Assembly: GCA_025201765.1 (NCBI GenBank)
Contig: MU623368.1
Location: forward strand, 62,001-126,000
DNA from: Daldinia sp. FL1419
Taxonomy: Eukaryota > Ascomycota > Sordariomycetes > Xylariales > Hypoxylaceae
DNA: 64,000 nucleotides
Direction: 5' to 3'
Part shown: in pieces, positions 46,183-56,326 of the stretch
How the letters are laid out: each line of letters opens with the position of its first letter
Numbering within the stretch: position 1 is the stretch's first letter
Translations under genes and position numbers: made by a program
Notes under the pieces: model-generated
What the model was told of the DNA's origin: nothing
The model's database searches: none
The model's input: only the letters and a program-made list of their open reading frames with translations

Positions 46183-47746
46183 ATGTACGGTTTCGCTCGT
46201 AGCCGTGCTGCGGCTTCTGCCCTGCGGGCCTCCAAGGTAATATATTTTGAACCACTCGATATCGAGCTATCTACCCGAATATATATGACACTTCAACTCA
46301 GTATGCTAATATGCGCCACATCCGCTATAGAGCGCCTTCTCTCCCGCTACCAGATTCCCCGGCGTCGCCCAACAACAGCGAAGAAATCTGAGCATTCACG
46401 AATATCTCTCAGCCGACCTATTGCGACAGGTAGAAATTAGCGCCCCTCTAAACTCCGAACGTATCCTAACATGTTCTTTTAGTATGGCGTCGGTGTCCCC
46501 AACGGTTACAACGCCAAGTCTGCCGCCGAAGCCGAGAAGATAGCGAAGGAGATTGGTGGTGAAGATATGGTTATCAAGGCTCAAGTTTTGGCCGGTGGCC
46601 GTGGAAAGGGTAGCTTCGACAACGGCCTGAAGGGTGGTGTCCGTGTCATCTACTCTCCTACCGAGGCCAAGATGTTCGCTGAGCAGATGATCGGCCACAA
46701 GCTCATCACCAAGCAGACTGGTGCGGCTGGCCGCCTCTGCAACTCGGTTTATATCTGCGAGCGCAAGTTCGCACGCCGAGAATTCTACCTCGCCATCCTC
46801 ATGGACCGTGCTTCGCAAGGACCCGTCATTGTCTCTTCTTCTCAAGGTGGTATGGATATCGAGACCGTCGCCAAGGAGAACCCCGAGGCTATCAACACTG
46901 CTTACATCGACATCAAGACTGGTGTAACCGACGAGATTGCGCGGGATATTGCGACTAAGCTTGGTTTCAGCGAGCAGTGCATTGAAGAGGCTAAGGACAC
47001 TATCCAGAAGCTGTACAAGATCTTCCTCGAGAAGGATGCTACTCAGATCGAGATCAACCCTCTATCCGAGACCTCTGACCACAAGGTTATGTGTATGGAC
47101 GCCAAGTTCGGTTTCGACGACAACGCCCAGTTCCGACAAAAGGAGATCTTCTCGTGGCGCGATACCACCCAGGAAGACCCTGAAGAGGTTCGCGCTGCTG
47201 AGTCCGGCCTCAACTTCATCAAGCTCGACGGTGACATTGGCTGCCTCGTCAACGGTGCCGGTCTTGCCATGGCTACCATGGACATCATCAAGCTAAACGG
47301 TGGCCAGCCCGCCAACTTCCTTGACGTCGGTGGTGGTGCTACCCCTGCCGCCATCAAGGAGGCCTTCGAGCTCATTACCAGTGATCCCAAGGTCACCGCC
47401 ATCTTCGTCAACATCTTCGGTGGTATCGTGCGATGCGACGCCATCGCCCACGGTCTCATCAACACCGTCAAGACTCTTAACCTCAAGGTCCCGATCATCG
47501 CCCGTCTACAAGGTACCAACATGGAACAAGCCCACCAATTAATCAACGACTCGGGAATGAAGATCTTCTCCATCGACGACCTCCAAAGCGCCGCAGAGAA
47601 GTCGGTACAACTCTCCAAGGTTGTAAAGTTAGGTATGCCATCATATACAACCCAACAACCCCATCTGAGATAAAATAGATAATGCTAATACCAAAGTCAC
47701 AGCTCGGGACATTGACGTTGGCGTCGAATTCAGTTTGGGTATCTAA
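46183..47746 (+). CDS. LSC2: Succinate-CoA ligase beta subunit, mitochondrial
   Basis: Four exons: 46183-46236, 46331-46429, 46483-47632 and 47703-47746, encoding 448 residues. An Arg/Ala/Ser-rich presequence (MYGFARSRAAASALRASK) is followed by the mature-type start NLSIHEYLSADLLRQYGVGVP. Residues up to about 270 form the ATP-grasp fold (VIKAQVLAGGRGKG). The C-terminal CoA-ligase-like domain contains GDIGCLVNGAGLAMATMD, FLDVGGGA and IFVNIFGGIVRCDAIAHGL, the family signature. It converts succinyl-CoA and ADP or GDP to succinate, CoA and ATP or GTP in the TCA cycle, paired with an alpha subunit that is not in this window. Nucleotide preference cannot be read from what I see. The last exon encodes only 14 residues plus stop, ending GVEFSLGI. 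Codon use is strongly C-ending, as in highly expressed genes. Confidence 0.96.
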
Positions 47747-48396
47747 GGACGACGCTATGTATAGACACTTGGTCCGATAGACTGTACTAACTTGCCATTT
47801 TTCAGGGCTGGACATGGACCCCCGGGGTGCGTGAGTTAATTACACGGGGGGCAAAGGGAGGGAGGTGTTGTGAAATAGAGCTACCTAGGGCGGGTTTGTT
47901 ACAATTGCATGCATTTCTACGTTTTTATCTATCTCTCGCCCTCCTGATTTTTTTCTCAAATGGAATTGCTTGTTCCCCATCCCCAAACTAGAATCCAGAC
48001 CCAATCCCAGACCCAGATCCGGATGCTTGTTCTTTTTAAGATATCTAGTTGCTAATCACATGTTCCCGCTAATTGCTCAGATCAAACTTGGAGGACAGCT
48101 TGCTTGTTGAATCGGTCGGTCTATCTGTTTGACTAACTCTCTAGCTAATCTTCTTGGGAACCAATGTACATAAGAGGTAGGTCATAGCCGGACCAAATGC
48201 CCAACTAATATTAAGATAGGAATGGAGGGGTATTCCCAACGCCCCTAAACTCCTCTAACTATGCTTATAACTCCATAAAGCCCAACCGGTTTTTTTATTT
48301 AATCCTTTTATCCCTGTTGTAACGAACTGTTGAACCGAGCAATGCCTAAACCCAAGGCCCCATCTAACTAACCTCTAAGCTCGCTGTCTCATCGGG
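47747..48396. other. Intergenic region between convergent genes
   Basis: 3' regions of LSC2 and of the unrecognised membrane-protein gene. No supportable feature. Confidence 0.6.
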
Positions 48397-49077
48397 CTAA
48401 TTGCATGTGCACTCCTCCACGCATCGCGGCTTGGAAACGGACCAGGCCCGGAACTCGGGGACGTGGACGTAGACGGGGCCGTCGTGGCGGTGGAGGCTCC
48501 GCTTCTCTCGGAACTCGAGATATCGCAGCCACAAGAGCCAGCCGACGAACATCAAGCCGAGGACGGCGAAGAGCAGATTGCGGAGCTGGCGGAGGGTCCG
48601 CGGCCAGGGACTCTTGTCGTATGCGGTCTTGGCCAGCCAGTACTTCCGCTCGGCGAAGAAAGCGGCCCGCTGGTACTCGGCCTTCGCGATATGCCTCTTC
48701 TCCGCGGCCCAGGCCTTCCACTCCGCTGCCTTGGCGCTGTACTCGTCGTACTTCTCCCCCAGGGCAACGACTCCCCGGCGGATAAGCGGGTCCTTACGCG
48801 GGGTCAGGGGAGGGCGAGGGGGGAGTAGGGGCGCGCCGGGGGTCGTCTCCATCCTCAGCAGGAATGCCTGGAACCGAGCCTCGGCTTCTTGCCGCTCGAT
48901 CTCTTCCTGGGGCAAGCCGCTGAAGAGCCAGGGGATGGGCTTGGGCGACCGGGGGGTCAGGCCGCCCCAGGAGCGGTGGGTAGGGCTGATGTCCCATGAG
49001 GTCTGGCTGTTGTAGGCGTACGCCTTGGGAGGGGTGTTGCCCCTGGCCTTGGGGGTGGTGTAGATGTTGGCCGACAT
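48397..49077 (-). CDS. Unrecognised single-pass membrane protein
   Basis: Single-exon ORF of 226 residues, visibly GC-richer than its flanks, with strongly G/C-ending codons. That bias supports it as a real gene. The N-terminus (MSANIYTTPKARGNTPPKAYAY) is basic and Pro-rich. A central segment is rich in Ala, Glu, Lys and aromatic residues (YDEYSAKAAEWKAWAAEKR) and is probably a long amphipathic helix. One hydrophobic segment at about 165-185 (LLFAVLGLMFVGWLLWL) is followed by an Arg/Glu-rich stretch and a cysteine-bearing end (CVEECTCN). No signal peptide was seen, so a tail-proximal membrane anchor is likely. I do not recognise the family. An organellar membrane protein is one possibility; function unknown. 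Confidence 0.7.
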   Translation of the reverse strand: MSANIYTTPKARGNTPPKAYAYNSQTSWDISPTHRSWGGLTPRSPKPIPWLFSGLPQEEIERQEAEARFQAFLLRMETTPGAPLLPPRPPLTPRKDPLIRRGVVALGEKYDEYSAKAAEWKAWAAEKRHIAKAEYQRAAFFAERKYWLAKTAYDKSPWPRTLRQLRNLLFAVLGLMFVGWLLWLRYLEFREKRSLHRHDGPVYVHVPEFRAWSVSKPRCVEECTCN

Positions 49078-52062
49078 CTTGGATAGTGGGTGTTTGGTTG
49101 TTCAGTGACGAGACTTTGTTGATTAACTGATTGGAGTAACTGGGGTTTGATCTGGTCTGGTCTGGTCTGGTCTAGGGAATGTTAGTTCCTGTTTCTATTA
49201 CCATTGTCATCGCGGCGTTGCGCTCTTGCGCCACTGTTGACATAATTCCTAGCAATTGCCCCCCGAGTTTCCCTGTGAAACTATAAGAAAGTCTTCTTAC
49301 CTGACTCCTTGAAGACTAACTGTTAGCGGACGGCGGTGGAGGTGCGGTATGGCGCAGTATGTTGTGGTGTGGTGCCGCGCTGTCGCGGTTGAAGCTGCTC
49401 GACTTGGAAGAGAGTTGTTTTGAAAACAAGATTGAACTTTGGTGGTAAGGGTTTGAGTCTTGAAGTTCAGATGCTTTTTTTAAAAAATAAAAAAAACGGA
49501 AATTTGGAAAAGTAATGGAAAGGAAATTGGGTGGGAACGTTGTGGTGGGTGGTAAAAGATCAGACCTAGTTTGCTGGCACTTGTAGCGGCGGAAAGGTGT
49601 GGTCTGATGCGCACAACTTTGGTCTGAATGTGGAGATGAAGAAGGGAAGAGGGAGATCTTTAAAAGGTGTGCTGTCTGTTTTTATGGTAGTGAGTGCGAT
49701 TGAAGAAAAAAAGAATATGGCAAATTACCTAGGAAAATTACAGAGTCAGGATGTGGTAGGCTGGGAATGGTGATTGAGTATGTGTATAAGTGTGTGTGTA
49801 AGTGTGTGTGGTAAACAGATACGGGGAGGAGAGGGCCAGGCTACCAAGGTATCAGCTGGACTTACACAATTACCACCCGTCAAGCACACAGGCAGATAAT
49901 TAAATCCCCTTATGACACTTCCACTTAATCACTACCACCTGTAGGATTGCAATCGGAACCGCTGCGATTAGATCATTGATTGTTTATACAAGAATCAATT
50001 TCCAAAAGGGCTATGCATAATTAGAAAATTAGCAATATTTTCCAGATCAGTCCCATTGTCTTTTTTTTCCTGCCTACGAATTCTGTGATAATCTGTTCGC
50101 GATAATCAAAGGTAGCATGTGCAATAAATAAATAATTTGTCTCGATTGCCATTATTCTACTTTCATTCAACATTTCTATAGTTGCTATCAGTGTCTTACG
50201 TACAGACCCTTTTTGCGAGACAACTACGGATAATCTATAATCTTGAACAATGATACGGCACTGCAAGAAGTCTAATTCCTCAGGAAACTTCCAGCGCACG
50301 CCTGTCTTGGTATCCTTAGACCTTGTCAACAATATCCCATGGCCGGGTAGAAAAGAAAGCAACTCTAGTTTGTAGTGTATAGACTGTGGGTAAATTTCCC
50401 AGGGTAATTAATCACTGTTGACACTGTAAGCTTGCCATATGCCTGATTGTTTACAGGTCTAGAATATAGTATGGATAGGCACGAAAGATGACTCTACCCA
50501 AGGTAGTCTTTTCTTCCCTACACAAACTCTTATGCAAAATTCCCTCCCGATGCCGATAGGAATCAAGCTCCTCATATTACAATTATTTCATTCTAATCTA
50601 TGATAACTTGCTTGCTATTAAGCTGCGTGAATATATATTTTTTCCCCTTAATTCTTTTCCAACAACCCAAAAAAGTCCTTTACCTGACAACTAGAGAAAC
50701 GCGAATAGCCTCTTAGTCGATATCTGCACTGTCATTGGTCAGCTGGACTAAGACGTAAATTACCCGCCGCAAGACCGAATTTGGGCTAAAAAATACTGTA
50801 CTTTGGTTTAGAAGCGAAAAATATACTATGTTCCAATTTAATATTGATCTGTCTCTTATTTTGTTCGCTCAGGTTCAAGTCGTCAATGTTCGCGCCGCTG
50901 ATTATGAAGTTGCATAAGTCACGTGCATCTTGGCATTATTAAATAATACATGAACACGATCTATGCGGCATACATAGGAGTACGTAGTTACAGACAAAAC
51001 AAGATTTCCGAGCTAAGTCCGCAAAATCGCCGACCTGTAAGTTAAGTCAATCGAGTCCTTTTGTTTCATCCTCCCTAGGTACTTTTTCCTTATCTTGTAG
51101 CACCTTTATTCCTGGTCGCAATCAAGTTTGCTCGTAGACGAGACACCCCCAATTCCAATTTTAGCCTTGTCGTCGATCCGATACGACTTGGAGAAGTGTT
51201 GATCTTGTATGCAGATAGGTAACATCGACTGCTAATACCTTGGTAAGGCGTCCAATGTCATGTGTTGGACGCCGCCACATTGGGACCTATAAGCATATCA
51301 TATGGACGTGGGGGCTGCAACAGGAACAATGTGTGCAACCCGCGGCACTCGTCGCGACCAACAAATCGGGGTATTGGGAGTTGTATGATACGACACCTTC
51401 GAGGCACAATAACTCTTGCCTCCCAAGAACGGTGAAGAAAGTTATTAATATCTAGGCGGGTATCTGGGCAACTAACCCCTAACCTCAATACTTCACGTGT
51501 AAACCAGGTAGAATGAATAACCTGACATCAACCATGGACCACCCATCGCGAATTGCAACGTATCTGGCAAACAATATATCGACTAAGAACAATTACGCCT
51601 TAACCTAGTAGGTAATGCATCAGCGGCGCATTGCCGTGTCAGCCAATATGTATCTGGGTATGTACGTGTTAAGCAGACTAATTCAAGACTAAATACATCT
51701 TGGCATCCCGGAGTGGCGGCTCGCGGGATGATTCGGGAATGTCATGTAGCGGCACGGAGCTTCGTAGGGCAACAGATACATATATAACGAGTTTTATTTT
51801 TCGCCTGCTTTTGCTAGTGTGCTCCGAGCAGGCCCGAATTCGATGGAATTTATTTCTTCTCGAGTATTTAAATATCCACGGAGTCGCAGCTACGTTTCGT
51901 TCATCCTTTGTCCTCAACTTAGCTCCAGGCTCGATACGCATACCCTATTTATACATCACAAAGTCATTCTAGATAGGACCACATAGGATACCCCTTACTT
52001 GCCCTACTTACTATTCGTCTGCCTACCTCAAACAAATTCTTGTCACACCACATCATACCACA
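49078..52062. other. Intergenic region, 3 kb, AT-rich in its middle
   Basis: Near 49078 it holds the promoter of the membrane-protein gene, with a (TCTGG)4 repeat at 49151-49170 and GT-rich repeats near 49780-49810. The 50.0-51.0 kb part is AT-rich. It contains one 113-codon minus-strand ORF (50021-50362) without a recognisable domain, which could be a decayed sequence. Nothing else is supportable. Confidence 0.5.
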
Positions 52063-52434
52063 ATGAAGGCCGAATTCCAAAATTGGTGGCGGAGCCAAAC
52101 CGTCCATCCATCCCGTCTCCAGCCCACAGTACCTATCTGTCCATGTGCAGCTTGCTTCAATGGTACAGGGCACGGTCAAGAAGTCTTTAGGGATCCTATA
52201 GATCCCGGCGAGGTTCTCCCACCGAGAAGAAACACAAGCGCTGCTGTTGTAGAGAAACCAAAGGCGGATGGGACCAAGACAAAACCTGTTAAGAAGCCGT
52301 GGTATAAGCAAGCCAGCGGTTTAGCTCGAAAGCCAAGCATGGCAAGCGTGGCTTCAGATTTAGTTCCGTTATGCTCGGCGTCAACAACACAGTCGATTCA
52401 GTCCACACGAGTCGGTTCAGAGACCAGGGCATGA
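52063..52434 (+). CDS. Possible small gene, hypothetical protein
   Basis: ORF of 123 residues with a start in good context (CACCACAATGAAGG). The product is hydrophilic, with a CPCAAC motif near residue 27, a Lys/Pro-rich centre (PKADGTKTKPVKKPW) and a Ser/Thr-rich end. It has no signal peptide, membrane segment or recognised domain. Composition is more protein-like than that of neighbouring random ORFs, but a minus-strand ORF of similar length overlaps it (51964-52311). It could be a lineage-specific gene, an exon of a larger gene, or chance. Confidence 0.35.
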   Translation: MKAEFQNWWRSQTVHPSRLQPTVPICPCAACFNGTGHGQEVFRDPIDPGEVLPPRRNTSAAVVEKPKADGTKTKPVKKPWYKQASGLARKPSMASVASDLVPLCSASTTQSIQSTRVGSETRA

Positions 52435-53356
52435 ATGATGAACCTAAGCTTGGAATTCGAACCCGTCAGCAGATTGAATCTGACGAATAATAGCGAAGAA
52501 GGAAGGGTCCCGATCTTTCTAGCAACGACGGCCTCGTAAGGCGACAAAGGGCTGAAGGTTTACCCGGCTATGAACATTTCGGCGCAAAGGAGTTGCTTAG
52601 CGTTTTTTGCACCTTATTTTATTAGCGTTTTCAGCTGTGGCTGCGGCAACTAGAGGTAAAAAGTCTAACCGGTTAAGCCCAGCCTGCTTCTTTACCTTGG
52701 TGTTAGGTATTAATGTGTGGCGTTATCATGGGAGCATGGGGGACGGAATTAGCGGATAGAGAGAATCCTCGCCGAGTTTTCTGCGGGCTTACCCGTTCTG
52801 TCGGGGCTTTTTTCTTTTTCTTTAGGGCGCTTAGCAGCTTAGTGGCTTATCGATACCCTAAAAATTTGGATTCGTTAGTGGGATGACAGGGGATTAGATG
52901 GCACTTGTCGATCCCGCATCGCTCAGTTTGCAACGGCCGATATGCGATCAATCGGATAACAGTTATTTCGCTCAAGCCGGCGTCGCTGTTTTTTTTGGGG
53001 GTTTTTTTTTGTACGGGGAGTTCCATGGACGACGATACCCCAATTTAGCGCTGAATTACAATACACCACTCTTAACCAGATATTTTTCTTTGTACGATCT
53101 TGCGCCATCGAATCGTCGCCGTGTTTGTTCCGCTCTCGGCCCTTGCGTCGATTAATTGCTTTACAAGTGTAATACGCCAATCGGATAAAGTGACGTCATC
53201 TACACAGATTATCTACTATAGTATCAGAAGATCAGCGGTTTGATCTTATTCTTCAAGATCAAACTCGGAAGATAATATTGTATGCAGGCCGTAACGGGAA
53301 TAAAGCGCGTACCAATTAATTTACAAAAGTCGCTAGTCTTTAGACACGCAACCACC
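52435..53356. other. Upstream region of the ketosamine-kinase gene
   Basis: No independent gene supported. It contains short G- and T-runs near 52990-53010. The last part (53282-53356) could encode a 25-residue N-terminal extension of the downstream kinase. Confidence 0.5.
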
Positions 53357-54446
53357 ATGGCTTCCAAGGTCGATCCGGCGATCCTAGAGGCGTTGGGTCT
53401 AGATGCGCAAGCCACCAGGATCACGTCACACGGCGGATCGGGGTTTGCTTCGACGTTCAAGTTGAGCTCGACGATAGGCGGGAAGGAGATGAATTACTTT
53501 GTCAAGACGGGAACGGGAGCTGATTCTGAGCTCATGTTTAAAGGTTAGGTGGGAAAGTTCCTCAGTGCGGTATTATGATAACACGCACTTATCAGAGAGC
53601 TAACAGGGCGCAGGAGAACATGTCTCGCTTAACGCCATCCACTCCATCGTGCCTAATCTCTGCCCCAAATCCCACGCCAACGGCGTGTGTCAGGAGAGCC
53701 CGAGCAAGTTCTTCCTGGTAACAGATTTCCTAGAGCTGGGGTCCTCGCGCCCCAACGGCTCCGGGGAATCCCTAGCTCGGAAACTAGCAAAGCTGCATAC
53801 GACACCCGCGCCGACCCCAGAGGGCTTCGAGAAGCCGATGTTCGGGTTTCCGGTGACGACGTGTTGCGGGTCGTCGCCGCAGGATAACTCGTGGAAGAGC
53901 TCCTGGGCGGACTTTTACGCGAACAATAGGCTGCGCGCGATTCTGAAGCAGGGTGTTAAGGCGAATGGCTCGGATGCGGAGTTAATGAAGGCGGTGGAGA
54001 AGACGGCGGGGACGGTGGTGCCGAGATTGATTGGCGATGAGCATATTAAGGGAGTCTATCCGGTGGTTGTGCATGGGGACTTGTGGAGCGGGAATCATGG
54101 ACGGGGAAGGATCGCGGGGGAGGGGGGCGTGGAAGAGGTGTTGTTTGACCCGTCCAGCGTGTATGGGCACTCGGAGTATGAACTGGGGATCATGCGCATG
54201 TTTGGCGGGTTCGGGTCGAGCTTCTGGAAGGAGTATGAGAGCCTGGTGCCGAAGGCTGAACCGGCAGAGGAGTGGGAGGATAGGGTGGCGTTGTATGAAT
54301 TGTAAGTGGCGACGTTTCTATGCTTGGTTGTATGAAACTGACAACTGTGCAGATATCATCATCTGAACCACTGGGCGCTGTTTGGGGGTGGCTACAGAAG
54401 CGGAGCGATGTCGATTATGAAGAAGCTTAACACGAAGTACGGCTGA
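53357..54446 (+). CDS. Fructosamine/ribulosamine 3-kinase family protein
   Basis: Three exons: 53357-53543, 53614-54301 and 54353-54446, with introns of 70 and 51 nt, giving 322 residues. I chose the ATG at 53357 (CACCATGGC context) because MASKVDPAILEALGLD is the usual fungal start. An in-frame ATG at 53282 would add 25 residues. Visible motifs are SHGGSGFASTFKL and the likely ATP-binding YFVKTG in the N-lobe, EHVSLNAIHSIVP, the catalytic loop HGDLWSGN at about 214-221, and the metal-site segment FDPSSVYGHSEYELGIMRMFGGFG. The end HHLNHWALFGGGYR is typical. By family knowledge these kinases phosphorylate the C3 hydroxyl of protein-bound ketosamines, triggering deglycation. Actual substrate here is unproven. 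It is followed in the same direction by the nicotinamide riboside kinase gene. Confidence 0.93.
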
Positions 54447-54594
54447 AAGCTGGCCGAACTTATGAATTTCGGATCTCTGAATCGGCGTAATTGCGGTCTC
54501 AATTATTCACATATACGAGTGAGGTTTGGCTTGAGGCTAGAATAGTTCATGAAACCCAATTTTCAACGAGACACGAATGAGAAAGGCCATGATG

Positions 54595-54653
<59 letters not shown>

Positions 54654-55022
54654 GATGTGACTTTCTCAGCTTGAGACAATATTTCGTAAAATGCAAGATA
54701 TATACCTAGGTATTTATTTATTTACGATGCCACGTAATATACAACATGAAACCACATCTCATACACCTTCACTGAATGTATTGCATTTCGGAGAAAAGGG
54801 GAGTCGGGAAGCCGGCTGAGTCATCCCGGGCGGCCCCGACTTTTGCCTTTAGACGAAATAATTTAATCCTGTCCTCCGTCCGCTAACGGCGTAATCGCAC
54901 CATTTTTACCTCTTGTTTGTAAATACCGAGCCAATCCTCTTATACCTTTCCGACTCCAACCAATTACAGCATAAGCGACAACCAGGGTAAAGCAGCGTGA
55001 GGCTATTCAAGAGAAGAACGAC
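54447..55022. other. Intergenic region with a 7-bp minisatellite
   Basis: 3' region of the ketosamine-kinase gene and promoter of the NRK1-type gene. Besides the repeat at 54591-54657, a TACCTAGGTATTTATTTATTT tract lies near 54704-54724. Confidence 0.6.
54591..54657. repeat. 7-bp tandem repeat (GATGAAT), about 9.5 copies
   Basis: Nine perfect copies of GATGAAT plus a partial copy, with no interruption. Perfect arrays of this type are usually length-variable. Confidence 0.97.
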
Positions 55023-56077
55023 ATGGAGGACAGAAAAGCATTCATAGTCGGGATCAGCGGGGCGTCGTCTAGTGGGAAGACGACGCTGGCCCGGCTTCTG
55101 CGCGATGTTTTTCCTAACGCGTTTGTCCTGCACGAGGATGATTTTTTCAGGCCCGAGGCTGAGTATTTAATACCCCTCTATTGCCATCGACGAGATGGGT
55201 TGAAAAGAGAGTGTGGGGCTGATTAGGTGCTTTAGATTGCCGTATAAAGAAGGCCTGCGGGATTGGGACTGCGCGGAGGCGATTAATATCCCGGATATGA
55301 AGAGGGCGCTGGAGTATATTCGCGCTAATGGGACTTTTCCTGTGAGTGATTCTTGAGGGAGAGAGATATATATATATATATACATATATATCATTGCCCG
55401 ATTTTATTCCATCCAAGAATGAGATTTGAGCATCATATATATATATATATATATATATCCGCACAAGTCGTGCATCCCCAGCACGCCATATCACAAGATA
55501 TACCTAAACTAACCTTCCCCAGCCCTTCGTCGACTCGAAAGAAGACCAAAACTCCATCGGCGAGTGTCCCGTCTCCGCGGCCGCTATATCCGCCGCCAAA
55601 GCCAAAGTCGCATCCTGGCTTGAACCAGGCCAACCAGGACACTCCATCCTCTCCACCTCCAATCTGCGTATCTGCCTCCTAGACGGGTTCCTCCTGTACT
55701 CCCCCGCCCTATACGCCGGGTGCATCCCGCCGCTCCTCGACGCCAAGCTCTTCCTCCTCGTAAGCAAAGCCCGGGCGACCGAGCGCCGCGAGCGCCGCGA
55801 CGGGTACGTCACGCTGGAGGGGTTCTGGGCCGACCCCCCGGGGTACGTGGAGAAAGTCGTGTGGCCGAACTACGTCGCCGCGCACGCGGGGTTGTTTGAG
55901 GGCGGGGATGTGGAGGGGACGCTGGACGAGGGGGTGTTGAGGGAGAAGGGGATTTTGGCGCAGAGCGGGAAGGGGCTGGATGTCGATATGGAGACTACGT
56001 TTAGTTGGGCAGTAGACGAGCTGATGAGGGCTTTGGAGGAGAGTGTTGGGAAGAAGGGGAAGGAGGAGGGGAGGTGA
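55023..56077 (+). CDS. nrk1: Nicotinamide riboside kinase
   Basis: Three exons: 55023-55162, 55236-55341 and 55523-56077, giving 266 residues. Intron 1 is 73 nt (GTATTT donor, TTTAG acceptor). Intron 2 is 181 nt and carries two TA microsatellites. The P-loop GISGASSSGKTTLA is at residues 9-22. HEDDFFRPEAELPYKEGLRDWDCAEAI matches the NRK nucleoside-binding region (Asp of the DD pair as likely catalytic residue). SKEDQNSIGECPV is a fungal-specific conserved block, and LLDGFLLY near residue 134 is the family core strand. It phosphorylates nicotinamide riboside to NMN in the cytosolic NAD+ salvage pathway. A Gly/Lys/Glu-rich tail ends the protein. It is convergent with the glucoamylase gene, 249 bp apart. 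Confidence 0.93.
55342..55522 (+). other. nrk1: NRK1 intron 2 with two TA microsatellites
   Basis: 181-nt intron with GTGAGT donor, ACTAAC branch and CCCCAG acceptor. It contains (TA)n runs at about 55367-55391 and 55433-55458. It is roughly three times longer than most introns in the window. Confidence 0.85.
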
Positions 56078-56326
56078 TAGGTGGGTAGGTATGCTTGGAT
56101 ATCTCATGGTGCTCTGAGAAGAGTCTTGGATATGATCGAAATAGACTTTATTTATTTATCTATTTCCATTTCACATATCGTCTTTAAGTAATCTAGAATT
56201 ATCCAGGGCACTATTATCATTCAATTATCCTAGCCTAGCAGCGCAAATATCCCTATTACTCTAACAACCCTATGGGTTCTCTAACATTCTTTGATATTTC
56301 GCTCGAGTAAATAGATTACCTATAAA

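Noticed and set aside
50021..50362. 113-codon minus-strand ORF in AT-rich DNA
   Set aside because: No recognised domain or neighbouring exons; possibly a decayed sequence but not supportable.
52446..52490. T-arm-like GGGTTCGAAT on the minus strand
   Set aside because: The stems do not pair and there is no acceptor or anticodon arm; not a tRNA.
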